Shown piece after piece: positions 30,685 through 40,786 of a stretch of DNA of 64,000 nucleotides. The notes under the pieces are model-generated. The model saw nothing but the letters and a program-made list of their open reading frames with translations. It was not told where the DNA came from and searched no databases. Location: NCBI GenBank assembly GCA_013995675.1, contig VWRR01000010.1:186001-250000 (forward strand), read 5' to 3'. A program made the position numbers and the translations under genes. Position 1 is the first letter of the stretch, and every line of letters starts with the position of its first letter. This DNA is from Cyanidiococcus yangmingshanensis (Eukaryota; Rhodophyta; Bangiophyceae; Cyanidiales; Cyanidiaceae).

Positions 30685-31170
30685 CTAAGACGAGCGAGAT
30701 TTTTTCTGTTCCCATGGTTGATCCCAGAAAAACAGAAGCGTCTCCGCTAGCCTGTAATAGGTTTCGCTGAGGTGTTTGAGCTGACGCTTGGCGTGCTTCG
30801 CACCACGAACGTGATCGTCGTAGATGCGCGGCTCTATGCCCGACTTGTTCGTGGCTCTTAGGACCGAGGTGTGTTCAATGGCCGTGGCACGCTTCATTTG
30901 GATCTGCTGGAGCACATTATGCATAGACAAGGCGCATAAACGGAGTACATTTGTGTACACCGCATCCAAATCCACATGCCACACGTCCTCGGTATCGGGA
31001 AAGGCATCGTTCTTTGGGATGGTGCCATGCGTCGCTAGATAGACGCTATCCTGCACGTCGGGTGCGTCACCAACATCTGGCGGGGACTGAATCGGTAACC
31101 GCGGAGCGGATTCCGATTTGGTGATTCTCTCTTGCAGTGTCTGCGTCATCGATGCCAAGCGTTGACTCAT
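30685..31170 (-). CDS. Unidentified 161-residue helical protein
   Basis: I do not recognise this gene. An ATG at 31170 lies 47 bp after the RPC3 stop on the same strand; the open frame continues upstream inside the RPC3 3' end without adding a convincing start. The product has a hydrophilic N-terminal third (Gln/Arg/Pro/Asp-rich). Two helical blocks follow: DLDAVYTNVLRLCALSMHNV LQQIQM, then, after a basic stretch (H-V-R-G-A-K-H-A-K-R-Q), LKHLSETYYRLAETLLFFWD, with a K-K-S-R-S-S tail. There is no signal peptide or membrane segment. The pattern of amphipathic helices suggests a small subunit of a larger complex, but nothing identifies which. Confidence 0.5.
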   Translation of the reverse strand: MSQRLASMTQTLQERITKSESAPRLPIQSPPDVGDAPDVQDSVYLATHGTIPKNDAFPDTEDVWHVDLDAVYTNVLRLCALSMHNVLQQIQMKRATAIEHTSVLRATNKSGIEPRIYDDHVRGAKHAKRQLKHLSETYYRLAETLLFFWDQPWEQKKSRSS

Positions 31171-31216
31171 TGTTGGGATACGTCTTTCTTTTCCGTGTGT
31201 GCCGCGATCAATCAGC

Positions 31217-33052
31217 TCAGAATCGTTGGCCGCAGCGTGCGGGAAGCACGTCGCCCGAATACTCTTGGAATGGGTTTGGCTGTACAACGGATGAGTTGTG
31301 GTTCGTGATGCTGGTCCACTCGTCACCAAGAGCGATCCACCCATCGTGCAGAAGCTGAAAGAGATAACCGCGCACAGCTCGTGCCGGCAGGAGCGCCCGC
31401 TCTTCACATGATCTGGTCGACAGAGGACCACATTCCAGCACCATCCTCCAGACCCGGTGGAGGTACAGGTCGCCTGAAGCAAGAAGCATGCCCTCGATGC
31501 AATGAAGACGATACCGCTCGAGCAAGAGCGTGTACAAAGGCGCGTAGAGCTGCGTATTGCGCCAATTGTAAATCTTCACGAAACGCAGTCGGTCGTCGGC
31601 CAGACGAGATAGCGTACTCTGCACAACAGCTGGGCTCAAGGCTTCAAGGCTAGCATCACTGGGAACGCAGAAACGGTAAAGCACAACATGGTAGATTTGT
31701 TCGAGGGTGAATCCCTTGCATGACGCCTCAGCTGTCCAGGACGGATCGAGCAACTCGCGTGGCAGCACATCTGCGAGGACGCCATGAGTAGCGACTCGTT
31801 GGAGATAAAAGAGCGCGTTCAGAATGCTTGCTGTTTGATGGGCCAAGGGTCGCCAGTGTACTTGCGCCAGCGAAGAAGCTGAGCCGGAGTCTTCGCACGA
31901 GTGAAGTTGCTCGGCGGCCCAGGCGGAAATATGCAAATGCCGAATTGCATCTCGCACAAACACAAGATTCGTTGAGATGAATGAATCACGTTCATCCTTG
32001 TTGCCGTCGATCGGGGGCGCGGGAGCAGGCACCGAGTCGGAAACGACGGGTATTGTCGGTGTAGGAAGTATATCAGGGCCTGTGTCCTGAATCCGCGAGT
32101 CATTGAACTCCTCAGTTTCGGCTTTGGTATCCAGCTTCCGCAATCGAATTCGTCTTCGCATTCGAGGTCGCTCACCGGCGCTTCGACCTGAGGCTCCGAC
32201 GGTGAGATGGTCATTCGTCGGCAGGGGTTTCTTCTCTGAAGGCGACACGCCTGAATCTCGACTCGCTGTCGTTTCGTTGTGACAGACTGATGCTTCCCTA
32301 TTGTCTGCTTCATCGATCCGGCATCCGGGCTTGTTTGCGCCCGCATCAGACCAAGCCGCATCTCCATTGAATAGCTCACTTCGATGCGGCGTCATTCCAA
32401 GCGCCTCCGCTACGCATGCCTCCTCCGAGCACTGTTCCATGAGGCCGATTCCAATCAAGAACCGCAGCATGCCCCTATTCATAACCAGTTTCTGATCTTT
32501 GTTCGACATCTCAGCCCTGAGAGAGCGGACAGACTTTCGCCCAAACGGGGGTATTCGACCGCACAAGTCTATCACAGTCTGGATTTCTTCTGAAACAGCC
32601 CCAGTGCCGACATGTGCGCTCGCTTGTGCAAGCTCATTTGACTCTCCAGACCTCAGGGCACACTCAGCCTCGAGTCGCCATGAAGCGCAGTGAAGCCTAA
32701 GAATATATCGCTGCAAAAAAGGGAACCCGTAAAGCCATAGCGCTCCAAAACGCGATAGAGCGTAGACACACTGGGAGTTCGGGAGATCAGGGTGCTCGTA
32801 GCGATACCGCACGACTCCGAGATCGATCAGTGTAGTTAGACAGGCACGCAGAGTCGCTTGGATGATAAGTCGGTTGGTTGGAGTGATTCCACCGATACGA
32901 ACTCTATCCAACAGTTGCGTACGCAACGATCGTTTCAGCTCTCGAAGAGTGGCTGACGAATGGCTACTCAGGTACCTGACCACAACTTTCGCAACTGGCC
33001 CCAGCAAGTGCTCCACAATCAGCTCGTTCAGAGCATCAAACTCTCTCCACAT
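31217..33052 (-). CDS. RPC3: RNA polymerase III subunit RPC3 (C82/RPC62)
   Basis: RPC3 belongs to the Pol III-specific RPC3-RPC6-RPC7 subcomplex needed for initiation on tRNA and 5S genes. The first in-frame ATG at 33052 gives 611 residues starting MWREFDALNELIVEHLLGPV, the family's opening winged helix (A-E-L-I-x-x-H-F-G-x-x-x-x-x-V-x-x-x-L). It goes on with SSATLRELKRSL and QATLRACLTTLIDLGVVRYR. LQRYILRLHCASWRLEAECA corresponds to the P-R-Y-L-x-x-x-x x motif after the first domain. A Ser/Asp/Pro-rich linker of about 100 residues with an R-M-R-R-R-I-R-L-R patch follows, then further winged-helix repeats toward the C-terminus (FTLEQIYHVVLYRFCVPSD, LPARAVRGYLFQLLHDGWIA). It is slightly longer than yeast Rpc82 domains require because of the linker. 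It lies between Sec61 alpha and an unidentified gene, all on the minus strand. Confidence 0.82.
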   Translation of the reverse strand: MWREFDALNELIVEHLLGPVAKVVVRYLSSHSSATLRELKRSLRTQLLDRVRIGGITPTNRLIIQATLRACLTTLIDLGVVRYRYEHPDLPNSQCVYALSRFGALWLYGFPFLQRYILRLHCASWRLEAECALRSGESNELAQASAHVGTGAVSEEIQTVIDLCGRIPPFGRKSVRSLRAEMSNKDQKLVMNRGMLRFLIGIGLMEQCSEEACVAEALGMTPHRSELFNGDAAWSDAGANKPGCRIDEADNREASVCHNETTASRDSGVSPSEKKPLPTNDHLTVGASGRSAGERPRMRRRIRLRKLDTKAETEEFNDSRIQDTGPDILPTPTIPVVSDSVPAPAPPIDGNKDERDSFISTNLVFVRDAIRHLHISAWAAEQLHSCEDSGSASSLAQVHWRPLAHQTASILNALFYLQRVATHGVLADVLPRELLDPSWTAEASCKGFTLEQIYHVVLYRFCVPSDASLEALSPAVVQSTLSRLADDRLRFVKIYNWRNTQLYAPLYTLLLERYRLHCIEGMLLASGDLYLHRVWRMVLECGPLSTRSCEERALLPARAVRGYLFQLLHDGWIALGDEWTSITNHNSSVVQPNPFQEYSGDVLPARCGQRF

Positions 33053-33527
33053 TTCCAGGAGGCTTGTGGATGCAAACACGTTCCGCGTGGTCTCAGAAGA
33101 GCGTTTTGGTTACGCTCACCGCTGGCGGCTCTGGGCATCGATCCCTTCCAGGGTAGCCGAGAATCGCCGTTCGGCAACGCGTCCCAGCTCGCCAGCTAGG
33201 CACTGCCGACTGTCAACGCCGGCAGGAAAACTCTTCGACGACACGATTCGAGCGACCTAACAGACGCTTGATGAGGAAATGATGGTAATTTCGTCGACAA
33301 CTCCGCGAAGTTTCGACAGGTGGACAGCGAGTTGTAGCACCCGCCGCCGCGAGAAACACCTGACGTCGTCTGACCGCTGGATAGAGTTTGTCAGTGCCCG
33401 AGCATCAGAGGACGTACGGTCTCTCGCGAAAACTACTTGAAAAAATGGAGAGGAACTTTCGAAGAGGATCCCTGTTCGGGCACATGTAGATTATCCATCC
33501 CAGAGACTCGTGGTTGAGCCGCGGCGT
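33053..33527. other. Intergenic upstream of RPC3
   Basis: Separates the Sec61 alpha stop from the RPC3 start, same strand; presumably the RPC3 promoter. No motif recognised with confidence. Confidence 0.5.
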
Positions 33528-34955
33528 TTACTCGAAAAAGGCTAGCGGACTGCCGCTTTCCTGCGACTCTTTCGCGAAAGCCGTGGAATACTCGTAGATA
33601 ATGGTGACAGCGAGGAGAATACCGGTACCGCTCCCGATGGCACCAGTCAGGTCAGCCACAACTGTCAGTAGACCCACAAGCACACCTCCAAACGCAGCCG
33701 CAATCGGTATATAGCGATTCAGCTCCTTCACCAACGACGTATCTCGGTGCCCTTTGATCGTGAGCTCCTGATCACGCAACTGTTTTGCAACATCACGCGC
33801 GCTCTTGCCCGAGACCTCAATATAGAGATACGACATGACCGCGCATGATACCAGCATAAAAAGAATGTAGCTCAGGGCACGAATCGGGTCCGCGATAATC
33901 TCCGCAAGATTGTGCGGTTTGCTGATGTAGTAGGCCAGACCACCGACTGGCAGGAATTGACCCGTATCACGATATTGCGCCCATTTTCCAAAAGCACGAA
34001 CAAAGAATGTGTTTGGAAATCGTTTCCACAAAATCTGCGAGAAGAAGTACAAGTTGCTCACAAGCGTCGATTGCAAAATAATGGGCGTGTTGCTTGTGTA
34101 AAAGAGTTGGATGGGATACGAAGAGACGTGTCCTCGAACTTTGACAGATTTGATAGGCAGGTCAATGCGAAGCCCCTGCAGATAGATGACGATCAGAAAG
34201 ACGGTGACCGTGGCCAACAGGTTGCTTAGATTGGGCAATTCTGGACGATAAAATGCTTCGTAGAGAGCTCGAGTTTTGTCTGAGCGAGTCAAGAGCAGGT
34301 GGAAGAAGGAGATGACCGCCCCTTCAAATTCAACACCTCGGCCGATGTTGATCGTCATAGGCGAGAACGCTGACCACACAATCGTCTCCGCGATATTGGT
34401 GGCGATGAAGAGGCTGATTCCCGAGCCGAGTCCGTACCCCTTCTGAAGCAATTCATCTAGTAGCATAACCACGACGCTCGCGCAAAACAGTTGCCCTACA
34501 AGCAGCGCCGCTCGAGCATGGCCAAGCGAGCTCACGGGTCCATACATCCCCGAGTAGACATAGATGATCGCTTCAAATAGAGCGAACCCTATTCCGATAA
34601 GTTTCTGTGCTGCTTCAAACAGTGTCCGATCCAGCTTGTTGGAGTAGTCCACCTCTATGATCCGCGCACCCGCCAGCAACTGCACAATCATACCCGACGT
34701 GACGATGGGCGAAAACCCCAACTCCATGATTGTACCCCGAGAGCTCGCTCCCAAAACCAAACGCATCAGGTAGAAAGGATCAGAACCACCGGTATTCAGG
34801 AACCCATAGAGGGGGATCTGACACGCGATCAGGTAAACCGCCAAGGCAACCAGACTCCATATCAATCGCTCCTTGATAGGAACTCTTCTCGGAGGCGTCT
34901 TCACCTCCGGCAAGTACGGGAGAAACGGGCGAACCAGATCAAGTGTCCGCACCAT
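33528..34955 (-). CDS. SEC61A: Protein translocon subunit Sec61 alpha
   Basis: Channel-forming subunit of the ER translocon. ATG 34955 gives 475 residues, matching the usual 470-480; the open frame upstream of it is not homologous. It starts [18 protein letters not shown] with ten membrane helices following. Conserved landmarks include the plug and pore-lining region ([20 protein letters not shown]), the [20 protein letters not shown] segment, [20 protein letters not shown], the cytosolic loop [38 protein letters not shown] and, in the second ribosome-binding loop, [20 protein letters not shown]. The C-terminus ends in a short polar tail. All the hallmarks separate it from plastid SecY. It is intronless. 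Confidence 0.97.
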   Translation of the reverse strand: MVRTLDLVRPFLPYLPEVKTPPRRVPIKERLIWSLVALAVYLIACQIPLYGFLNTGGSDPFYLMRLVLGASSRGTIMELGFSPIVTSGMIVQLLAGARIIEVDYSNKLDRTLFEAAQKLIGIGFALFEAIIYVYSGMYGPVSSLGHARAALLVGQLFCASVVVMLLDELLQKGYGLGSGISLFIATNIAETIVWSAFSPMTINIGRGVEFEGAVISFFHLLLTRSDKTRALYEAFYRPELPNLSNLLATVTVFLIVIYLQGLRIDLPIKSVKVRGHVSSYPIQLFYTSNTPIILQSTLVSNLYFFSQILWKRFPNTFFVRAFGKWAQYRDTGQFLPVGGLAYYISKPHNLAEIIADPIRALSYILFMLVSCAVMSYLYIEVSGKSARDVAKQLRDQELTIKGHRDTSLVKELNRYIPIAAAFGGVLVGLLTVVADLTGAIGSGTGILLAVTIIYEYSTAFAKESQESGSPLAFFE

Positions 34956-36667
34956 CTTGCAGCCCGAAACGGAAACCAACCACGAGCAGTGTAGCGACCT
35001 GGCTACAGCCAGAACACGTTCCTGTGAGATCGCCTCTTCTCGCCGGTTCGCCTGCACAAAATCTTCTCCCAAACGACAAGCAATCTGTTCGTTCTCCTGA
35101 AACGCAGTGCTCTCAAAACGCAAAAGCACGTCGCCTCTTATCCAAGTTCAGATGAAGGCCGCGGCTACGTCAGCGACCGAGTAGCGTTCTCAAGTCGCGG
35201 CAACAACACCTGGCCTCGCTCACGGCGAGCCCTCAACAGCATCTGCGTGGCCGTGCACGTGACGACGACGCGCCAACGACGATCATCATCGTCGCCGAAA
35301 CGGCTCGCGCGCGTAAAACCGATCCCCTCGAATTGCGTCTGATGCGCAACGCATGCGTGTACCTGCTGCATGCATGAGTCGATGAATCTGTTATACAACT
35401 TCAGTTTGGTCAATGGAATCGTTTCATCTATGAGCAGTTCGATAGAAATTTATGCGAATTCGATGGCGCAGTATCAATATCGATCACGGGGGCGCCAAAG
35501 CGGGAAGTTTCGCAGGCTGGCGATCTGCATCCTCGCTTCGATCGGTGATCAGCGCGCCGGAGCGATATGCAAGCGAGGTCTCCAGGCTTGACAGCGATAC
35601 GATCCTGAATGGAGCAGATCTTATGTATGCTTGACGTTTTTGAGACGGCATTCCGTGAGTGCTACTCGTGCTACTGACTCGTTCGCGCAGCTTCCGCGCG
35701 TGCCAGAACCCGAACTGGTTTGGAGACTTGGCATGCGACGTCCAGGGCAGTGGCGCGTTTCACAGAAGCGATACATATGGGAAACTGGTCGCGTTATATC
35801 GACACAGTCCATCGATGAAGCTCCCTGGTAGGATTGAAATCGAGCTTTAGAGATGATATTCAGACTGGTTTACGACCATTGCGAGCAATATCAATTCGAC
35901 TCGGTGATAGGATTTAAATAATAGCTTTAGAGATGATATTCAGACTGGTTTACTGCCAATACAAGGAGTGTAGCGACGTTGTATGCGACTGGGAAAGGGC
36001 TATATTTGGTGAAGCGCACAAAAACGGAGAAGCGAACGGCAGCGTACGTACTCTATTGCCAGAGTCTATTCGTCGGGCGTACCTGGAGAAATTTTGGCGG
36101 CCTTTGATCTATTCTTGAACCGAGCCAAGACTCATCTGTGTATCTACAAAGCAATTGGATCAAGGACCGAGTTCACCGGAGCACAAATCTAGCGCATGTA
36201 GCTGACCAGCATGAGCATCCCAGCTGGATCCAGATCCTCTCTCTGGAGCTACGACATACCGTCTTCTGATAAACCGTTCAATGCAGAGCCAACGATTGGC
36301 TCAAAACAAACTTCCAAATTCCGGTTTGGAACCTGGAGACGAACTGCAGGCATGTGCTCCCTCCGCCGAGAGAAACAAACCTTCGATGAAACCGGTTTCG
36401 CGCTGTCCAGTGGCTCCCGAATCCATCTGTCCATCCATCTAGCCAGCCAGCCATACCCGGCCCTGACTAGCTGGTTGGTTAACCGGCCTGGTGGCAGTTC
36501 GCCCACTTGAGCAGTGAGGCGCCCGTGCCCGTCTGGCCACGAGTCGAGTATCGTGACCCTGAACGGTGTGCAGTTTCTAGCTGGTGCCGCACCGATCAAG
36601 ACTTGCAGCGCTCACTGACTGTCGCCAAACCGCGATCCGAAAACAGGGTGTACGCGCTTGCGCTTTC
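34956..36667. other. 1.7 kb intergenic with direct repeat
   Basis: Lies between divergent Sec61 alpha and Ubc9, so it should contain both promoters. It holds a 31-bp direct repeat, a small hairpin (CGACGAT at 35277-35283 with ATCGTCG at 35288-35294) and a patch of CCAGC/CATC short repeats near 36420-36450. No gene recognised. Confidence 0.5.
35843..35953. repeat. 31-bp perfect direct repeat, 80-bp period
   Basis: The sequence at 35843-35873 recurs exactly at 35923-35953. Similarity extends imperfectly about 14 bases to the left of each copy (taggatt-n-aaat). Only two copies are present and they do not continue. This looks like a local duplication of about 80 bp followed by divergence of the spacer; no transposon ends or coding content are visible. 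Confidence 0.85.
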
Positions 36668-37188
36668 ATGTCGTCGCTAGCGTTAACGCGCTTGCAACAG
36701 GAGCGCAAGAACTGGCGTAAGGATCGACCGCTTGGATTCTCCGCGAAACCTGTTGCTGAGGAGAATGGTCAACTCAACCTGCTTCACTGGTCTTGCACCA
36801 TACCGGGACCCACTGGCACCCCGTACGAAGGTGGACTTTTTCGGCTGGACATGTTCTTTCCACCAGAGTACCCCGGGAAGGCCGCCTCTATGCAAGTTTA
36901 TCCCTCCGCTATTTCACCCGAACGTTTTCCCCTCTGGGACCGTTTGTTTATCGATACTGAACGAGTCAAAGGGATGGAGGCCGTCGATATCTGTGAAGGC
37001 AATACTGCTGGGAATCTTCGAGCTGCTGAAGGAGCCCAACCCTGCTGATCCTGCAGCCGAGGAGCCCTACAAACTATTCGTGCGCAATAGAGTGGGTTTT
37101 GACAAGTCGAGTTCGCCAGGAAGTTGCCCGTCTTAACGCAATGTCGGACATTCGAGTGAGCTCTCCAGAAAAACCAGCGGCGCCCTGA
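36668..37188 (+). CDS. UBC9: SUMO-conjugating enzyme Ubc9, frame-interrupted
   Basis: The sole E2 for SUMO. ATG 36668 starts [20 protein letters not shown], the Ubc9-specific N-terminus, then [20 protein letters not shown]. After PPEYPG at 36876 the homologous sequence continues in the next frame: [35 protein letters not shown] with the catalytic Cys, and [21 protein letters not shown] second shift at about 37107, after F-D-K, again skipping one base, restores [14 protein letters not shown], corresponding to the usual R-V-R-x-x-A-x-x-F end, and brings the stop to 37188. The product would be about 172 residues, slightly longer than the 158 typical. Both interruptions behave as single extra bases, and Ubc9 is essential in most eukaryotes, so assembly error is more likely than a pseudogene. 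Confidence 0.9.
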
Positions 37189-37585
37189 TAAGCTATCGAG
37201 TAAGAGCGACAGAACGATTACTTTGCGTATCAGGATAACTTGAAACAAAAAATGCTCGCGTACCACCTCACGCATCTCAATGAGACACATTTCATGCAGA
37301 CACGCTTTTCTCATCTATTCATCGAGCGGAGAACCCATTCCTTCCGTGCGACGCGTTTGGCCGAGACCCTCGCGGGTAGCCTCGAGGATTCGCGCGATCA
37401 CCGCAGGGGGCGGCCTGCGGACGCAACCAGTCCGAGCCAACAACATCGCGCTCTTCGGCGTATAGCACGCGTTCACAACCAAGTCTATTCATGGTTTTGT
37501 GGTGTGTCACCTCCCTCGAAACGTGAATAGGTTCTAGACTTTAGGCAGTTTTTGAGTTCGGTCGCCTCGTTCGGACTAGTCTGCT
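37189..37585. other. Intergenic, no gene seen
   Basis: Short frames only. Presumed promoter region of the plastid S4-domain gene. Confidence 0.5.
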
Positions 37586-38608
37586 ATGGTTGCGTCGTTC
37601 TGGTGTCGGCGAACTGGGACGGCGACGTTTGTTACCCCACACCACGGGCCTCGTTCGAGACGCCTCCGCATTTCCCACACGCAAAGGCTGGGGCAACATA
37701 CCACTGCTCTCAGACTGCAATTGTGCCGTCAGAACCAACGAAGAATTTTCAGAGCCCAGATCAAGGCAGCAACCGACCTGCTACCGCGGGAGAAAGTACT
37801 CAAATCTTTAGAGTCCGCGCAAGTTGCAGATGACGTAGCCGCACGTCTGGTAGAGTTGGCTTCCCGCGCGGTCAAGAACTTCCAAGTCGTGACGACCGAC
37901 TTTTTCCTGCGTCCTAATGAGTTCTTTGGCACGAAGCGAGTGCTGAGCAGCCTCGCATTCGTTGGCATGACTGGCTCGGGTGGGTACGCCACCGCGGAAC
38001 GGCAACTCGCCGCTTTCTTCCCCAAGGAGTTCGCACTGACTGTCGAACAGGAACAACAAGTGGCTGTCTCGAACTGCGACAGTCAACTGCGCGTGCTTGA
38101 GTTTTCAGGGAACTTCCTCTTTGACCGCGCGAGTCACAGCGACTTTCTGGGAGCCGTCCTGGGAAGCGCGGGTCTACGACGTGAACGCCTGGGTGATATC
38201 ATCGTCCTGGGGGATCGCGGTGCTCAACTCATTGCTCTACAGAACGATATTCAAACGATTCAGGAGTCTGTGGTTACGGTCCGTTCGACTCCCGTTCAGA
38301 TCCGGGTACTGGACAGTCTCGCAGAGCTTGAAGTGCGTCCGCCTCGTTCCAAGACCATGACCAGTGTAGAAGCATCTTTGCGTCTGGATGCAGTGGCGAG
38401 TGCAGGCTTTGGTATGAGCCGTAGCAAAATGGCTGAAATCATCAGCGCTGGTGACGTCTCCATCAACTGGGTTCCATCCAAGTCAGCAGCAAAATCCGTC
38501 GCAGAAGGTGACACGATAACCTTACGTGGACGGGGCCGTCTCGAAGTTGTCGCAATTGCGACAACAGCGAAAGGACGTTATCGAATCGAGATGAAGCGCT
38601 TTACCTAA
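37586..38608 (+). CDS. Photosystem II S4-domain protein, plastid
   Basis: A conserved cyanobacterial/plastid RNA-binding protein of the YlmH-like family, catalogued as photosystem II S4 domain protein; its precise role is unsettled. ATG 37586 gives 340 residues. About the first 65 are Arg/His/Thr-rich and acid-poor, a chloroplast transit peptide. The family core follows: FFLRPNEFFGTKRVLSSLAF, GGYATAERQLAAFF, a central region VLEFSGNFLFDRASHSDFLG, ERLGDIIVLGDRGAQLIAL, then LEVRPPRSKTMTSVEASLRL, and the C-terminal S4 domain DAVASAGFGMSRSKMAEIIS with AGDVSINWVPSKSAAKSVAE and DTITLRGRGRLEV. All parts are in one frame. A pair of interleaved inverted repeats begins six bases after the stop. Confidence 0.9.
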   Translation: MVASFWCRRTGTATFVTPHHGPRSRRLRISHTQRLGQHTTALRLQLCRQNQRRIFRAQIKAATDLLPREKVLKSLESAQVADDVAARLVELASRAVKNFQVVTTDFFLRPNEFFGTKRVLSSLAFVGMTGSGGYATAERQLAAFFPKEFALTVEQEQQVAVSNCDSQLRVLEFSGNFLFDRASHSDFLGAVLGSAGLRRERLGDIIVLGDRGAQLIALQNDIQTIQESVVTVRSTPVQIRVLDSLAELEVRPPRSKTMTSVEASLRLDAVASAGFGMSRSKMAEIISAGDVSINWVPSKSAAKSVAEGDTITLRGRGRLEVVAIATTAKGRYRIEMKRFT

Positions 38609-39251
38609 AGCGTACGCCCCGGGACACCCTATCGGGGCGTCGTTTGGTGTCCTAACGATGTCAGCGAGCAGCATCCCCCGAAGCAGAGCATCTCTAGTCG
38701 CGAGGCGATCCCTGTCCAATCATCAGCTGATCATGAATGGTCCGCGAGCTAGTTGCATTGCGCTGGGAACGGTACCAGCTCCCCGCGTCCCACTCGTTGA
38801 GCTACCGTGTCGCGCATGCCTACTGATGGAATCGGCAAAGATGCCGCGATACTTGAACGATGTCCTTCCACCTCATAAATAGTAGAACTTGTGACGTTCC
38901 AATCGAAACTTTTGAGGATCAATTCCAAGAAAGCTTCGTCTCAAACCTGAATGACCAAGCTGCAGGTAGCGCAGAACCGTGTCATTGGGGCAGCGTCTCG
39001 GAACGGATTCTTGAAGCGCGCGTAACGCCATTCGCCTTCCGCTGACCGGGTATGGTCTGCACCCGCTTTCGGTGCACTTGAAAAGTCAACAACCTCGCAG
39101 CTCGTTTGTTGTGAATGCTTCTTACCAGAACATTTGATACAAGTGATTGCTGAGGTTCCAAACTGCACGTTTCTCGCCCATAATAGAACGCATCTGGTTT
39201 GGTATCCTGGCTCTCCTTCGCTGATGCGTACCAACAAAGTGTCGTGGCTAA
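38609..39251. other. Intergenic; see structured element at left end
   Basis: Apart from the interleaved inverted repeats at 38614-38652, nothing is recognised. Minus-strand frames of about 110 codons overlap each other and match nothing. Confidence 0.5.
38614..38652 (+). other. Interleaved inverted repeats, possible pseudoknot
   Basis: ACGCCCCG (38614-38621) pairs perfectly with CGGGGCGT (38633-38640), eight pairs. The loop contains GGACACC (38622-38628), which pairs perfectly with GGTGTCC (38646-38652), seven pairs. The pairings interlock in the order A-B-A'-B', as in an H-type pseudoknot or two competing hairpins. The element starts six bases after the S4-protein stop codon, so it would lie in the mRNA 3' end and could act as a 3'-processing, stability or decay element. 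The connection between the first two strands is zero bases, so both stems cannot be full length together. Confidence 0.6.
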
Positions 39252-40786
39252 ATGGGCACACCTGAGTTTACATGGACTGCTCTTCTCCCTGTGGAACGAG
39301 AGGTTGATCCACAGCTCTATGATGATTTGATAACGCACTGGAACAAGGCGCTTGTACAGGCGAGCTTAACCGGGGGAGGCAGCCTGCTCGCGAGCGCACC
39401 AGCACTCTTTCGCCGAGTTCCGGCACCGGCAAGCTGGCGAGAGCCGACCATGGGCCCTTCTTGGCCGGCCTGCGCACCACAGTTGCTTCCACTGTTCGTT
39501 GAGACCGAGCGTTGCGCTTTTTTGCCTGGTATGTGGTTAGAGGAGGTGTTGCGTTCGTCCCTGGTTGCGGGGCCGCTCTTTGACCCCCCCTGTGCAGCTT
39601 GGTGGCGCTCCTGGCGGTTTCTCCGAGAGTCGGCGACAGCCGTCGAGGCCATCTTGCCACTGTACACCACATTTGGCGCAAAATACGGCGGAGAAGATGG
39701 AATGCGCTTGTGAGTGCGTTCCCGACCCATGCGATCGGGTCAGAGCAGATGCTCTCCGAGGCCTACCACCTCCTGATGTTCGATGCTCTGCGAACACGAG
39801 CGAGTGAAGTCTGTCTGCTCCTAGATAGAGACAGGGAACGAAACCCACGGGGCCTGTATTTGCTCGATGAGATCGCCAAGTGCTTTTGTGGCGGCTCTGT
39901 CGAAGACGCCTTGGCGATCTTGTTGGCGCTTGCAACGGATGGTAAGGGACGCCTCTGCGCTGTCCAGTACGCCACGGATGCACCCATGCTTGGCTTTCAG
40001 TATGCATCGTCAGTTATCTCCGCAGTCGACAGGGTTATCCTGGCACTGCGGACAGTGCGCTCGAAGCTGGAGGCGCGTGCTGCAGCTTGGCAACGAGTCG
40101 AGCAAGAAAACGAAGCTCGTGCGCGAGACGCGCTCGCAAAGTACAGTGCTCGCTTGGCAGCAGAGACCGCCTCTAGTGGTCACTTGGTGGTGACTCGATC
40201 TTTGTCGAATGCTCGTGAACGAGCGGTGCCGTTTCTTCAACGGAAACTGCTTGCCCAGCGACATGATCAAAAGCTGCGCGCTACAATCGAGCAGATCGAT
40301 CAAACAATCTGGGCTGTCGAACAGGCACAGGATAATCAGGCCGTCATGAAGGCTCTGGAAAGTGGTGTTCGTTGTGCGAAATCTCTCCAAGGCGAAAGCG
40401 GTTCAGCAGAGACGCTCTCAACGACATTGGATCATCTGGCAGAAGTACTGGAGACGAATGCGGACTTTACCCAAGCAATTCTCGACGATACGTCCATGAA
40501 TGCTGATCAAGAACTTAGCGATGCGGATTTGGAACAACAGTTAGCCTCTTTGGAAGAGCGCTTACGAAGTGAATGTCAGAAAGAGACGCAAAGAAACGTA
40601 GTCACTAGAAGTCCAAGGCGTCGTGAGCGCCGTTCCTCTCCAACACGACCGGAGGAGTCATTCGCTGGCGATGGCCAACGTTCCTCGCCTGTGGCAATCG
40701 ATCATGATGAGGTGTCGCGAGAGGAAGTGGAGAAAGACGTCCAGCGCCTTGATGCGGCCTTGCAAGGTATCACCCTTACGGAGTGA
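39252..40786 (+). CDS. CHMP7-like ESCRT-III protein, frame-interrupted
   Basis: Resembles CHMP7, the ESCRT-III member used for nuclear envelope sealing. ATG 39252 opens a first frame (to 39713) with Trp/Leu-rich sequence fitting the N-terminal winged-helix membrane-binding half. The homologous protein then continues in another frame from about 39680: RWNALVSAFPTHAIGSEQ, RGLYLLDEIAKCFCGGSVED. The long Snf7-type helical half follows: VILALRTVRSKLEARAAAWQ, HDQKLRATIEQIDQTIWAVE, LAEVLETNADFTQAIL, and a LSDADLEQQLASLEERL helix before an Arg/Ser-rich tail. The final V-E-K-D-V-Q-R-L-D-A-A-L-Q could be a MIM-like motif. The frame junction needs one base missing or two extra. The ESCRT-III assignment of the C-terminal half is good; the CHMP7 call rests on the two-part layout. 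Confidence 0.65.

Noticed and set aside
36420-36500. CATC/CCAGC short repeats with GGTTAACC palindrome
   Set aside because: Too short and irregular to call a satellite, CRISPR array or transposon end.
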